A stretch of 64,000 bases of DNA, taken from NCBI GenBank assembly GCA_963778465.1, contig CAVZUK010000002.1:1302001-1366000 (forward strand), given 5' to 3'. Below are positions 1 through 8,727 of this stretch, piece by piece. Below the pieces are notes generated by a model. It was given only the letters and a program-made list of their open reading frames with translations, was not told the origin of the DNA and made no database searches. The stretch is from CAVZBW01 sp963778465 (lineage in GTDB: Bacteria; Actinomycetota; Acidimicrobiia; Acidimicrobiales; RAAP-2). Position 1 is the stretch's first letter. The number at the start of each line of letters is the position of its first letter. Made by a program: the position numbers and the translations under genes.

Positions 1-1
1 G

Positions 2-3000
2 CTCGCGGATCACCGCAGCGAGGGCCCCCTGGTCGTCGTCACGCCGACCACGGCCGAGGCGGACCAGCTGGCGGAGGACATCGGTTGCTTCCTGGGCTCC
101 TCTGGCAGTCCGGGCGGTCCCGGTGACCCGGGCTCCGGCGCCGAGGACGGTTCCGACGTCGCCCGAGTGGCCGGGGACGTCGGCGGCCCGGTTGCGCTGC
201 TGCCCGCCTGGGACACCCTGCCCTTCGAGCGGGTGAGCCCCGAGGTCCACACCATGGGGCTCCGCCTCGCGGTGCTCTGGCACCTCCTCGGAGGGGGTTC
301 GCGTCCCCCGCCGTCGTGGTCGCCTCCGTGCGGGCGCTCCTCCAGTCGCTGCCGGACGGCGATCGCGTTCCGGGCCCGGTCGCGGTCGATGCCGGATCGC
401 AGCTCGACGCCTCGGCGCTGGTCCAACGCCTCGTGTCGTTGGGCTACCGCAGGGAGCACCAGGTCGAGCACCGCGGGGAACTCGCGGTGCGGGGCGGGAT
501 CATCGACGTCTTTCCCTCCACCTCGGACCTTCCCGTGCGGATCGACCTGTGGGGCGACGAGGTGGACCGCCTGGCCGTCTTCGACCCCTCCGACCAGCGA
601 TCCGTCGAGCAGATCGACCGCGTCCTCCTCTACGGGTGCCGGGAGCTCTACCCGACGGACGCCGTTCGGGCGCGGGCGGAGGCGCTGATCGCCGAGGCGC
701 CCTGGGGAAGGGCGACGTGGGACCGTTTCGCGGCGGGCGAGCAGTTCGAGGGCATGGAGTCGTGGCTGCCATGGCTGCAGGGAGAGCAGCGCCTGGCCAC
801 CGACTCCCTCGGTCCCGGCGCGACGGTTGTCCTGTGCGAGCCCCGACGGGTTCGCGATCGTGCCCTCGAGCTGTCCTCGGAGGAGAGCGCCCTCGCCGAA
901 GCTCTCGCCTCGACGTGGGGATTCTCGCAGGCGCCCGGCGAGGAAGAGTCCATCCCTCGCCTCCACCTCCCCTTTGAGCGTCTGCTTGCCGACACCGCGG
1001 CATCCGTGCTCTCGCTCGTGACGGTCGCCGAGGGACCCGATCAGCCCTCCATCGCCGTCCGGGGCTTCGAGCGGACGGCCGGCGATCCGACCCGCCTGGC
1101 CGAGCAGATCTCGTCGCTTTCCGCGCACGGATCGCTGACGGTCTGTGCGTCGACCGAGGGCGGGGCGCAGCGGCTCTCCGAGCTGCTCGGCGAGCACGGC
1201 GTCGTCCTCCCGGTCGTCGAGACCGCGTCCGCCACCCCCGGCCCGCAGATCGTCCGTTCGCCGTTGTCGCGGGGATTCATCCTTCCGGACCTCGGCGTCG
1301 CGGTGATGGCCGAGTCGGACGTCACCGGCCGCCGGGTGCCGCATCGCCGCGCCCGCGCCCGTGCCCGACCCACCGGGAGCTTCTTCGACGACCTGCAGGT
1401 GGGGGCGTTCGTCGTGCACCGCCAGCACGGCATCGCGCGCTTTGCCGGGGTGACCACTCGCACCATGGGCGGCGCCACGCGCGACTACCTCCTCCTCGAG
1501 TTTCGGGGCTCGGATCGCCTCTACCTCCCGGTGGACCAGATCGAGGCGATCACCCCGTATGCGGGCGGGGAGACCCCGACGCTCAGCCGCATGGGCGGGG
1601 CCGACTGGCAACGTGCCCGCGCCCGGGCCCGCGCCGCGGCCGCCGAGATCGCGGAGGAGCTCGTCGCCCTCTACCGCCACCGCCTCGAGGTCTCGGGCCA
1701 TGCGTTCTCGGCCGACACCCCGTGGCAACGGGAGCTCGAGGCCTCGTTTCCCTACGTCGAGACGGTCGACCAGCTCCGTGCGATCGTGGACGTCAAGGCG
1801 GACATGGAGCAACCCCGACCCATGGACCGCCTCGTCTGCGGAGACGTCGGGTTCGGCAAGACCGAGGTCGCCGTGCGTGCCACGTTCAAGGCGGTACAGG
1901 ACGGGATGCAGGTCGCCGTCCTCGTGCCCACGACGCTGCTCGCCACACAGCACCTCCAGACCTTCTCCGATCGCTTCGCCGGCTTCCCGGTCCGGGTGGA
2001 GGCCCTGAGCCGCTTCCTTACGCCGGCGCAGGCCGACCGGGTGGTCGCGGGGATGGCCGACGGGTCCGTCGACGTCGTGATCGGCACCCACCGGCTGTTC
2101 AGCTCGGACGTGCGATTCAAGCGGCTCGGGCTGCTCGTGGTCGACGAGGAGCAGCGGTTCGGGGTGACCCACAAGGAGGCGATCAAGCAGCTCTCGCAGA
2201 ACGTCGACGTGCTGACCCTGACCGCGAGCCCCATCCCGAGGACGCTCGAGATGGCGCTCACCGGCATCCGTGACCTTTCGCTGGTCAACACCCCGCCGGC
2301 GGACCGCCGCCCGATCCTCACCTATGTCGGGGAGTACGACGACGCCGCCGTCTCCGAGGCCCTTCGTCGCGAGCTGCTGCGCGACGGACAGACGTTCTTC
2401 GTCCACAACCGGATCGTCGACATCGAGGCGGTGGCCGACCGGCTGCGGCCTCTCGTGCCCGAGGCTCGCGTTGCGGTGGCCCACGGGCAGATGGACGAGG
2501 GCAGCCTCGAACAGGTCGTCCTCGACTTTTGGGAACGCAAGCACGACGTCTTGGTGTGCACGACGATCATCGAGTCGGGCATCGACATGCCCTCGGTCAA
2601 CACGCTCGTGGTCGACCGAGCCGACCTCCTCGGCCTGGGGCAGCTTCACCAGATCCGCGGCCGAGTGGGTCGCAGCGGTCAGCGCGCCTATGCCTATCTG
2701 TTCCACCCCGCGGACCGGGCGCTGACCGAGCAGGCCTACGAACGGCTCAAGACGGTAGGGGAGTTCTCCGAGCTCGGGGCCGGGTTCAAGATCGCCATGC
2801 GTGATCTCGAGATCCGCGGTGCCGGGAACCTCCTCGGGGCCAACCAGTCCGGCCACATCGCCGCCGTCGGCTACGACCTGTATGTGCAACTCGTGGCCGA
2901 GGCCGTCGCCGAGGCCAAGGGAGAGCCTCGACCCGAGGTGCCGACCGTCTCGATCGACGTGCCCGGGGATGCCCACCTCCCGGCCGAGTACGTGCCCGGC

Positions 3001-3417
3001 GAGGACACCCGTCTCGAGGCCTACCGGAGGGTTGCCGGCGCGACGACCTCGGCCGACGTCGACGACATCGCGGCGGAGTGGCTCGACCGCTTCGGCCCGC
3101 TGCCCGAGGCCGCCGAGGGTCTGCTGTCCCTGGCTCGGCTGCGTGTGGAGTGCCTCCGCGTCGGGATCACCGAGGTCATGGTGATGCCCACGCGACCGGG
3201 CGGTGCTCGGCGTCCGATCGCGCGGATCTCTCCGGCGGTCCTGGCGACGAGCGCCCAGGTGCGCCTGCGTCGCCTGGCGCCCGACGCCCGCTACCGGGAG
3301 GACCTCCACCAGTTGCAGGCGACGCTGACGGGACGGGGCCGCCCCGCCGACGAGCTGCGCGAATTGGTGGCCGCGCTCTGGCCGGAGCGCTCCGACGGGG
3401 CTCCGGCCGGCCGATAG
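2..3417 (+). CDS. mfd: Transcription-repair coupling factor Mfd (5' partial, one apparent frameshift)
   Basis: Mfd is a DNA translocase that removes stalled RNA polymerase and recruits UvrA. The window opens inside its UvrB-like N-terminal region, which reads in frame 2 up to about position 290 (LLPAWDTLPFERVSPEVHTM) and then continues in frame 1 (AVVVASVRALLQSL). Adding one G to the G-run at 291-297 joins the frames exactly, so a base is missing there. Downstream are the CarD-like RNA polymerase interaction domain (about 1390-1560), Walker A GDVGFGKTEVA (about 1840-1870), the DEEQ box with RFG (about 2140), motif VI GRVGRSGQR (about 2660) and the C-terminal TRCF domain (2950-3300). The stop is TAG at 3415. 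Its place before surA-like and mazG matches mycobacterial gene order. The frameshift may be a sequencing error, so I annotate a CDS rather than a pseudogene. Confidence 0.93.
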
Positions 3418-3420
3418 CAT
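3415..3420 (+). promoter_or_regulatory. Candidate -10 element (TAGCAT) for the SurA-like gene
   Basis: TAGCAT fits the actinobacterial TANNNT -10 pattern and lies 9 nt before the GTG at 3430, overlapping the mfd stop codon. The same spacing class recurs at other unit starts in the window. No clear -35 was identified, so the call rests on the recurring pattern. Confidence 0.3.
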
Positions 3421-3429
3421 GCGCCCGGC

Positions 3430-4554
3430 GTGAAGCGGCTCCTTCTCCTCCTCGTCGTGTTGGCCGGTGCCGTCGCGGCCGCCGCCTTCACGGTTCCCAC
3501 CAACGCGGCCAACGTCAACGGGCAGACCATCAGCCAGTCCGCGCTCAACTCCGACCTCGCCGCCATAGCGGGGAGCCCCGAGTACCAGTGCGCGCTCAAC
3601 GCCGAGATCGTCGTGCAGTCCCGCGGCCAGGCCGGGCTGCCGCCCGTCAACGGGGTGGGCACGGGGACGTACGACTCGACGTTCGTCAGCTACTGGCTGA
3701 GCCGGATGGTCGACGACACGCTGCTGCAGCAGCTCGCCGCTCGACGAGGGGTGGTCCTCACGGCGAGCCAGCTCTCCTCGGCCCGCACCGAGGCGCTCCA
3801 GTCCCTGCAGACGACGATCAACGACGTGGCCGGCAGCCAGTACCAGTGCCAGGTGACCCCCTCGTCGGTCCTGGCCTCGGTGCCCTCCTCCTTCAGCGAC
3901 AAGTTGATCACCGCGCAGGCGTACAACGACCTCCTGGTGGACCGCTTCGCCAGCGACACGACCGACGCCGCGCTCCGGCGCTACTTCGCGGCGCACGCCT
4001 CCGACTTCGACACCCTGTGCGTGAGCGGGATCCTCGTCCAGACCCAGGACCAGGCGAACCAGCTCCGGAGCCAGATCGAGGCGGGGGCCTCGTTCTCGCA
4101 GATCGCGTCCACCGACTCCCAGGACGCCTCGAGCGCGGCCAAGGGGGGAGACCTCGGGTGCTTCCCCGCCACCTCGAGCTCGTACGCATCGGTCAAGCAG
4201 GACGTGGGTTCGCTCTCGCTCGGTGACGTCACCGAGCCGATCGCCTCCTCGGGAGGCGGCTACGTCCTCATCAAGCTCGACGCGCGCGATCCGACCCAGT
4301 ACGCGAGCGCCCGATCGGCCGTGCGGGCCGCCGTGCGGGCAACCAACCAGCAGCGAGCCGCCAAGGTCTTGAGCGCAGCTGCGGGCCGGGCTCAGGTCGA
4401 CGTGAATCCGATGTACGGCAACTGGCACGCCGCCACCGCGGCGCGCGGAGTGCTGCCGCCACCGAGCCCGCCGACCTCGTCGGTGCTCTCTCCCCAGGCC
4501 AACCAGCCGACGTACCCTGCGGCTAGCGGGGGGACGTCTGGAGCCTCGGGCTGA
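3430..4554 (+). CDS. SurA/PpiC-type peptidyl-prolyl isomerase, exported
   Basis: Predicted extracytoplasmic folding chaperone of 374 aa. The N-terminus (residues 1-25, KRLLLLLVVLAGAVAAAA) is a signal peptide or membrane anchor. I see no lipobox cysteine, unlike many Gram-positive PrsA lipoproteins. A SurA-type helical region follows (VNGQTISQSALNSDLAAI), and a PpiC/parvulin-like domain spans about residues 197-285 (GILVQTQDQANQL, FSQIASTDSQD, GGDLGCF, GGGYVLIKL). The C-terminal 40 residues are Pro/Ser/Thr-rich. The start is GTG, 12 nt after mfd. It occupies the slot between mfd and mazG where mycobacteria carry other genes such as lpqU nearby. Isomerase activity is inferred from the family. 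Confidence 0.8.
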   Translation: MKRLLLLLVVLAGAVAAAAFTVPTNAANVNGQTISQSALNSDLAAIAGSPEYQCALNAEIVVQSRGQAGLPPVNGVGTGTYDSTFVSYWLSRMVDDTLLQQLAARRGVVLTASQLSSARTEALQSLQTTINDVAGSQYQCQVTPSSVLASVPSSFSDKLITAQAYNDLLVDRFASDTTDAALRRYFAAHASDFDTLCVSGILVQTQDQANQLRSQIEAGASFSQIASTDSQDASSAAKGGDLGCFPATSSSYASVKQDVGSLSLGDVTEPIASSGGGYVLIKLDARDPTQYASARSAVRAAVRATNQQRAAKVLSAAAGRAQVDVNPMYGNWHAATAARGVLPPPSPPTSSVLSPQANQPTYPAASGGTSGASG

Positions 4555-4567
4555 GGCGGTACGCCGG

Positions 4568-6001
4568 GTGACCCCGTCCGGCGCCGGGGGCTCGGCCCGC
4601 GTCGTCGTCGTCGGGCTGGGGCCGAGCGGGCCCGAGCTCGTGTCGGACGAGACGAGGAGGCTGATCGCGGGCGCCGCCCGGGCCTACCTGCGCACCTCCC
4701 GCCACCCCGCAGCGGCCGGCCTCGATCTCGAGACCTTCGACGGGCTCTACGAGCGTCTGGCCAACTTCGACGAGGTGTACTCGCAGATCGTCGAGGAGCT
4801 CGTCCGCACCGCGGTCGAGGTCGTTCCGAGCGGCGGCTACGTGGCCTATGCCGTGCCGGGCTCTCCTCTCGTTGCCGAGTCGACCGTCGAGCGGCTGCGG
4901 CACGACCCGAGGGTCGAGGTGGACGTGGTTCCCGCCCTCTCCTTCCTGGACCTGGCCTGGGCCCGTCTCGGGGTCGACCCGATCGCCTCGGGGGTCCGCC
5001 TGGTGGACGGGACCGACTTCGCCGTCTCGGCCGCGGGTTCCCCGGGACCGCTCCTCGTGGCGCAATGCTGGTCCCAGACGATCCTGTCCGAGGTCAAGCT
5101 CGCCCTGGACGAGGCCGACGCTGGTGGCGGGACCGTCACGGTGCTGCAGCGGCTCGGCCTGGCCGACGAGGTCGTGATCGAGGTGCCGTGGTTCGAGCTC
5201 GACCGGCAGGTCCGGGCCGACCACCTGACCTCCCTGTGGATCCCGAGGGTGTCCGACCCGGTGGGTGCCGAGTTCGTGGCGCTCGACGAGCTCGGGAGGA
5301 TCCTGCGCCGAGAGTGCCCCTGGGATCGCCAGCAGACCCATCGCTCGTTGCGTCGGCATGCCGTCGAGGAGGCCTACGAGGTGGTCGATGCCATCGACGA
5401 GCTGGAGCCGCCGGGCGACACGCCGGAGGAGGTGGCGGTCCAGCACCTGCGAGAAGAGCTCGGGGACCTGCTGTTCCAGGTCGTGATCCACTCCCGCCTG
5501 GCAGCCGAGGAGGGTCGGTTCACGCTCGCCGACGTGGCCCGGGGGGTCCGGGAGAAGCTGGTGTCGCGGCATCCCCATGTCTTTGGGGACGTCCGCGCCG
5601 AGACCGCCCAGGCGGTCGCGGAGAACTGGGAGCGGCTCAAGGCACAGGAGAAGCGCCGCACGGGGGCCTTCGAGGGCATCCCGGGCGACCTCCCTGCGCT
5701 GTCGTTGGCGACCGAGCTCCTGCGCAGGGCGCAGCGCCTCGCTCCCGTTGCATCGGGCGACCCCGCCGACTCCGCGGACGAGGACGCGGATGTCGATGCG
5801 TCGCCCCGGGCGATCGCCGCGCTCCAGGGTGGCCCGGTCACCGAGGAGGGCCTGGGCAACGTGCTCTTCGAGCTGTGCCGCGCGGCGCGCTCGGCGGGGG
5901 TCGACCCCGAGCTGGCGCTGCGCGCCCGGGCCCGTCGTTTCATGCTGGAGACGGAGCGGGCCCAGGGGGGCTCCACCGGTCGGGGAGCGGGCAGGCAGTA
6001 G
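4568..6001 (+). CDS. mazG: MazG-type nucleoside triphosphate pyrophosphohydrolase with N-terminal tetrapyrrole-methylase-like domain
   Basis: House-cleaning NTP pyrophosphohydrolase of 477 aa. Residues 1-225 resemble the SAM-dependent tetrapyrrole methylase fold (VVVVGLGPSGPELVSDETRR at the N-terminus), as in YabN-type fusions. Residues about 240-365 form the MazG domain: CPWDRQQTHRSL, the metal-binding EEAYEVVDAI and EELGDLLFQVV helices, and KLVSRHPHVFGD. A 110-residue C-terminal extension includes an acidic linker (DSADEDADVDAS). It starts with GTG 13 nt after the SurA-like gene and 48 nt before eno, so it is probably co-transcribed. The methylase-like domain is unlikely to act on tetrapyrroles here, which is an inference from the family. 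Confidence 0.92.
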   Translation: MTPSGAGGSARVVVVGLGPSGPELVSDETRRLIAGAARAYLRTSRHPAAAGLDLETFDGLYERLANFDEVYSQIVEELVRTAVEVVPSGGYVAYAVPGSPLVAESTVERLRHDPRVEVDVVPALSFLDLAWARLGVDPIASGVRLVDGTDFAVSAAGSPGPLLVAQCWSQTILSEVKLALDEADAGGGTVTVLQRLGLADEVVIEVPWFELDRQVRADHLTSLWIPRVSDPVGAEFVALDELGRILRRECPWDRQQTHRSLRRHAVEEAYEVVDAIDELEPPGDTPEEVAVQHLREELGDLLFQVVIHSRLAAEEGRFTLADVARGVREKLVSRHPHVFGDVRAETAQAVAENWERLKAQEKRRTGAFEGIPGDLPALSLATELLRRAQRLAPVASGDPADSADEDADVDASPRAIAALQGGPVTEEGLGNVLFELCRAARSAGVDPELALRARARRFMLETERAQGGSTGRGAGRQ

Positions 6002-6049
6002 CCTGGACCGCGGCGGCCCGCCAGGGGGGACGTCCGAGGGAGCGCGTTC

Positions 6050-7348
6050 GTGAGCACCATCCAAGACGTGGTCGCCCGGGAGGTACTCGACTCCCGGGGT
6101 AACCCCACCGTCGAATCGGAGATCGTCCTCGATTCCGGTGCCCGGGGCCGCGCCATCGCGCCCTCCGGGGCGTCGACGGGGAGCCACGAGGCCTTCGAGC
6201 GTCGCGACGGTGACGACCGCTTCTCCGGCAAGGGCGTGAGAGGTGCCGTGGCCAGCGTCAACGGGGAGATACGCGACGCCCTGATGGGGCTCGACGCCCT
6301 CGACCAGCGAGGGGTGGACCTCTCGATGATCGACCTCGACGGCACTCCGGACAAGCGGCGGCTGGGCGCCAACGCCATCGTGGCGACGTCGCTGGCGGTC
6401 GCCAAGGCCGGCGCGGCCGAGCTCGAGCTGCCCCTCTATCGGAGCGTGGGCGGGTCCAACGCCCACGTGCTGCCCGTCCCGATGATGAACGTCCTCAACG
6501 GCGGGGCCCACGCCAACAACTCGGTGGACTTCCAGGAGTTCATGGTCATGCCCGTGGGCGCGGCCACCTTCTCGGAGGCCCTCCGGTGGGGGGCGGAGAC
6601 CTACCAGGCCCTGCGACGGGCGCTCGCCGACCGCAAGCTTTCGACGGCGGTGGGCGACGAGGGGGGGTTCGCGCCGGACCTCCCGTCCAACGAGGACGCC
6701 ATCCGGCTCCTGATCGAGGCGATCGAGACAGCCGGGCGGATCCCCGGCGAGGAGATCGCCCTGGCCCTCGACCCGGCGGTCAGCGAGCTGTACCGCGACG
6801 GCCGATACGTGCTCGCCGGCGAGGGGCGCTCGCTGTCCTCGACGGAGCTCTGCGAGTACTGGGAGAACCTCGTCGCCAGGTACCCGATCGTCTCCCTCGA
6901 AGATGGGATGGCGGAGGACGACTGGGACGGCTGGGCCCGCCTGACGGAAGCCCTCGGGGACCGGGTCCAGCTCGTGGGCGACGACATCTTCGTCACGAAC
7001 GTCGAGATACTGCAGCGGGGGATCTCGTCAGGGGTCGCGAACGCCGTGCTGGTCAAGGTCAACCAGATCGGCACGCTCACCGAATCGCTCGACACGGTCG
7101 CCACGGCCACCCGGGCCGCGTACGCGTCGGTCATCTCGCATCGCTCGGGCGAGACCGAGGACACCACCATCGCGGATCTCGCCGTCGCCACCAACACCGG
7201 GCAGATCAAGTGCGGAGCGCCGGCGCGCACGGACCGTGTTGCCAAGTACAACCAGCTCCTGAGGATCGAGGAGGATCTCGGGGAGACGGCCACCTTCGGG
7301 GGCCGTTCCTACCTGGCGGGGGCCGGAGCCCGCAGGGACAGGCCTTGA
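6050..7348 (+). CDS. eno: Enolase (phosphopyruvate hydratase)
   Basis: Converts 2-phosphoglycerate to phosphoenolpyruvate in glycolysis. The protein is 432 aa, full length for bacterial enolase. It shows the N-terminal EVLDSRGNPTVE, the mobile loop GASTGSHEAFE, the general acid/base region VGDEGGFAPDLPS (about residue 200), metal-ligand region SLEDGMAEDDWDGW, catalytic lysine region LVKVNQIGT (about 333) and signature SHRSGETEDTTIADLAV. The GTG start at 6050 is supported by a purine-rich GAGGGAG about 7 nt upstream. It sits between mazG and an FtsB-like gene, as in mycobacteria. Confidence 0.98.
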   Translation: MSTIQDVVAREVLDSRGNPTVESEIVLDSGARGRAIAPSGASTGSHEAFERRDGDDRFSGKGVRGAVASVNGEIRDALMGLDALDQRGVDLSMIDLDGTPDKRRLGANAIVATSLAVAKAGAAELELPLYRSVGGSNAHVLPVPMMNVLNGGAHANNSVDFQEFMVMPVGAATFSEALRWGAETYQALRRALADRKLSTAVGDEGGFAPDLPSNEDAIRLLIEAIETAGRIPGEEIALALDPAVSELYRDGRYVLAGEGRSLSSTELCEYWENLVARYPIVSLEDGMAEDDWDGWARLTEALGDRVQLVGDDIFVTNVEILQRGISSGVANAVLVKVNQIGTLTESLDTVATATRAAYASVISHRSGETEDTTIADLAVATNTGQIKCGAPARTDRVAKYNQLLRIEEDLGETATFGGRSYLAGAGARRDRP

Positions 7349-7358
7349 GCGCCGTCCG

Positions 7359-8123
7359 ATGACCAGCGGCAAGCGAGGGAGCGAGGGCGCGTCGACGAAG
7401 CAACATGCCTCGCACATGCGGAGGCCGGCCGGCACCTCCCGGCCGTCCTCGACGACGACCCGGCCCAGGGCAGGTTCGTCGCAGGCCCGGCCCAAGGGCG
7501 CCACGACCACCGCCCGTCCCAAGGCGGACTCGAGGACCGCGCGGCCCAAGGGAAGCTCGACGACGATCTCCCGGACCGAGCGCCGCGCCCGCGTCCGGCG
7601 ACGACGGAGCATCCTCATGGTCGCGGCCACCGCGTGCCTTTGCGCGGGCATCCTGGCCGCGTGGCTCCCCCTCTCGGCCGTGCTCCACGAGAGAAGCAAC
7701 CTGTCACAGGCGTCGTCGCAGCTCGATCAGCTGAGGCACGACAACCGGACGCTCGCCGAGGATGCGGCTGCCCTCGCCGATCCGGCCCAGGCGGCACAGA
7801 TCGCCCGAGAGCAGTACCAGCAGGTGCCGCAGGGCGAGCAGGCCTACGAGGTGCTCCCCCCCGCCGGCAAAGGATCGGGCCAGTACGCCGGTGACCCCGG
7901 GCTGCAGAAGCCCGTCTCGCCCGACCGGAGCCAGGGCACCCTCCCGACGACCCCGACCACCGCCCCCAGCACCGGATCGGCGTCGGCCGCCGGCACGGCC
8001 GGACACGGTTCGCCAACGGCGACCACGCAGCCGGGTGGGACCAGCACCGGGTCCGGCTCCACGTCCTCGTCCGGTGGCAGCATCCTGGGGCGCATAGAGC
8101 GGACGCTCGAGTTCTGGCGTTGA
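7359..8123 (+). CDS. FtsB/DivIC-like septum formation initiator protein
   Basis: Bitopic divisome protein of 254 aa. The first 80 residues are basic and Pro/Thr-rich, with near-repeats of ARPK (ARPKGATTT, ARPKADSRT, ARPKGSSTT). One membrane helix lies at about 84-106 (ILMVAATACLCAGILAAWL). A short extracytoplasmic coiled coil follows (about 108-145, LDQLRHDNRTLAEDAAAL), with the DivIC-type QAAQIAREQYQQV, then a Gly/Ser/Thr-rich tail. It lies directly after eno and overlaps the DUF501 gene by 4 bases, the conserved actinobacterial order. By family it joins the FtsQ/FtsL complex. The long basic N-terminus is unusual beside the roughly 100-aa FtsB of Proteobacteria. Confidence 0.82.
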   Translation: MTSGKRGSEGASTKQHASHMRRPAGTSRPSSTTTRPRAGSSQARPKGATTTARPKADSRTARPKGSSTTISRTERRARVRRRRSILMVAATACLCAGILAAWLPLSAVLHERSNLSQASSQLDQLRHDNRTLAEDAAALADPAQAAQIAREQYQQVPQGEQAYEVLPPAGKGSGQYAGDPGLQKPVSPDRSQGTLPTTPTTAPSTGSASAAGTAGHGSPTATTQPGGTSTGSGSTSSSGGSILGRIERTLEFWR

Positions 8124-8629
8124 CACCCGCTCCCGCCGACGCCGCCGACCGGAGCGCGGTCGCGGCGGCGCTGGGCAGGGCGCCCGAGGCCGAGTTCGAC
8201 GTCGTCGTCCGCGACGGGCTCGGCCATCCCGCCGTGATCCGCAACGCCCCTTTCCTGGCGGACGGGACCCCCATGCCCACCCGGTACTGGCTGGTGGACG
8301 GCGGCCTCTGCTCGGCCGTGGGGCGGCTGGAGGCGTCCGGAGGGGTGCACGAGGCGGAGGCCGAGGTGGACGCAGAGGCGCTCCGCCACGCCCACGCCTG
8401 CTACGCCGCCGAACGCGACGGCGCGGTGTCGGTGTCGTGGGATGGACCTCGCCCGTCGGGAGGGGTCGGGGGAACCCGGCAGGGCGTCAAGTGCCTGCAC
8501 GCCCATCTGGCGTGGTGGTTGGCCGGGGGGGACGATCCCGTCGGGGCGTGGGTTGCCGGACACCTCGGCGTCCGCCGCGATCACCCGGTCGCCGGCCGGT
8601 TCGCCCTGGTCGGAGAGAGCGATCCGTGA
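8120..8629 (+). CDS. DUF501 family protein
   Basis: Conserved protein of 169 aa with unknown biochemical role. Family-typical features are ALGRAPEAEFDVVVRD near the start, the PTRYWLVDG segment (about 54-62) and QGVKCLHAHLAWWLAGGDDPVG (about 118-139), which holds one Cys and two His that could bind a ligand. The start is TTG overlapping the upstream stop (TTGA), which implies translational coupling with the FtsB-like gene. The same pair precedes Ppx/GppA in mycobacteria. Cytoplasmic; no membrane segment seen. Confidence 0.85.
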   Translation: MTPAPADAADRSAVAAALGRAPEAEFDVVVRDGLGHPAVIRNAPFLADGTPMPTRYWLVDGGLCSAVGRLEASGGVHEAEAEVDAEALRHAHACYAAERDGAVSVSWDGPRPSGGVGGTRQGVKCLHAHLAWWLAGGDDPVGAWVAGHLGVRRDHPVAGRFALVGESDP

Positions 8630-8660
8630 GTGGTGCGCCGAATCCGTGTGGCGTCCCCGC

Positions 8661-8666
8661 TACGCT
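8661..8666 (+). promoter_or_regulatory. Candidate -10 element (TACGCT) upstream of the beta-propeller-like gene
   Basis: TACGCT matches TANNNT and lies in the 98-bp gap before the gene at 8728. Exactly 7 nt downstream, at 8674, is a TTG that opens a 12-codon frame rich in arginine (LHARARERRHRR) ending at 8712. This could be a leaderless leader peptide or chance. The main gene would then have a leader of about 54 nt. Confidence 0.25.
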
Positions 8667-8727
8667 CACCAACTTGCACGCTCGTGCCCGTGAGCGTCGG
8701 CATCGGCGGTGAGGTGCGGAGATCGAG

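Noticed and set aside
10..4428. 1472-codon open frame on the minus strand opposite mfd and the SurA-like gene
   Set aside because: It is an antisense shadow produced by high GC at third positions. The plus-strand genes have full motif sets, and the antisense product is Arg/Gly/Asp-rich with no domain.
4523..6511. 662-codon minus-strand frame opposite mazG and eno
   Set aside because: Same shadow effect; mazG and eno are unambiguous on the plus strand.
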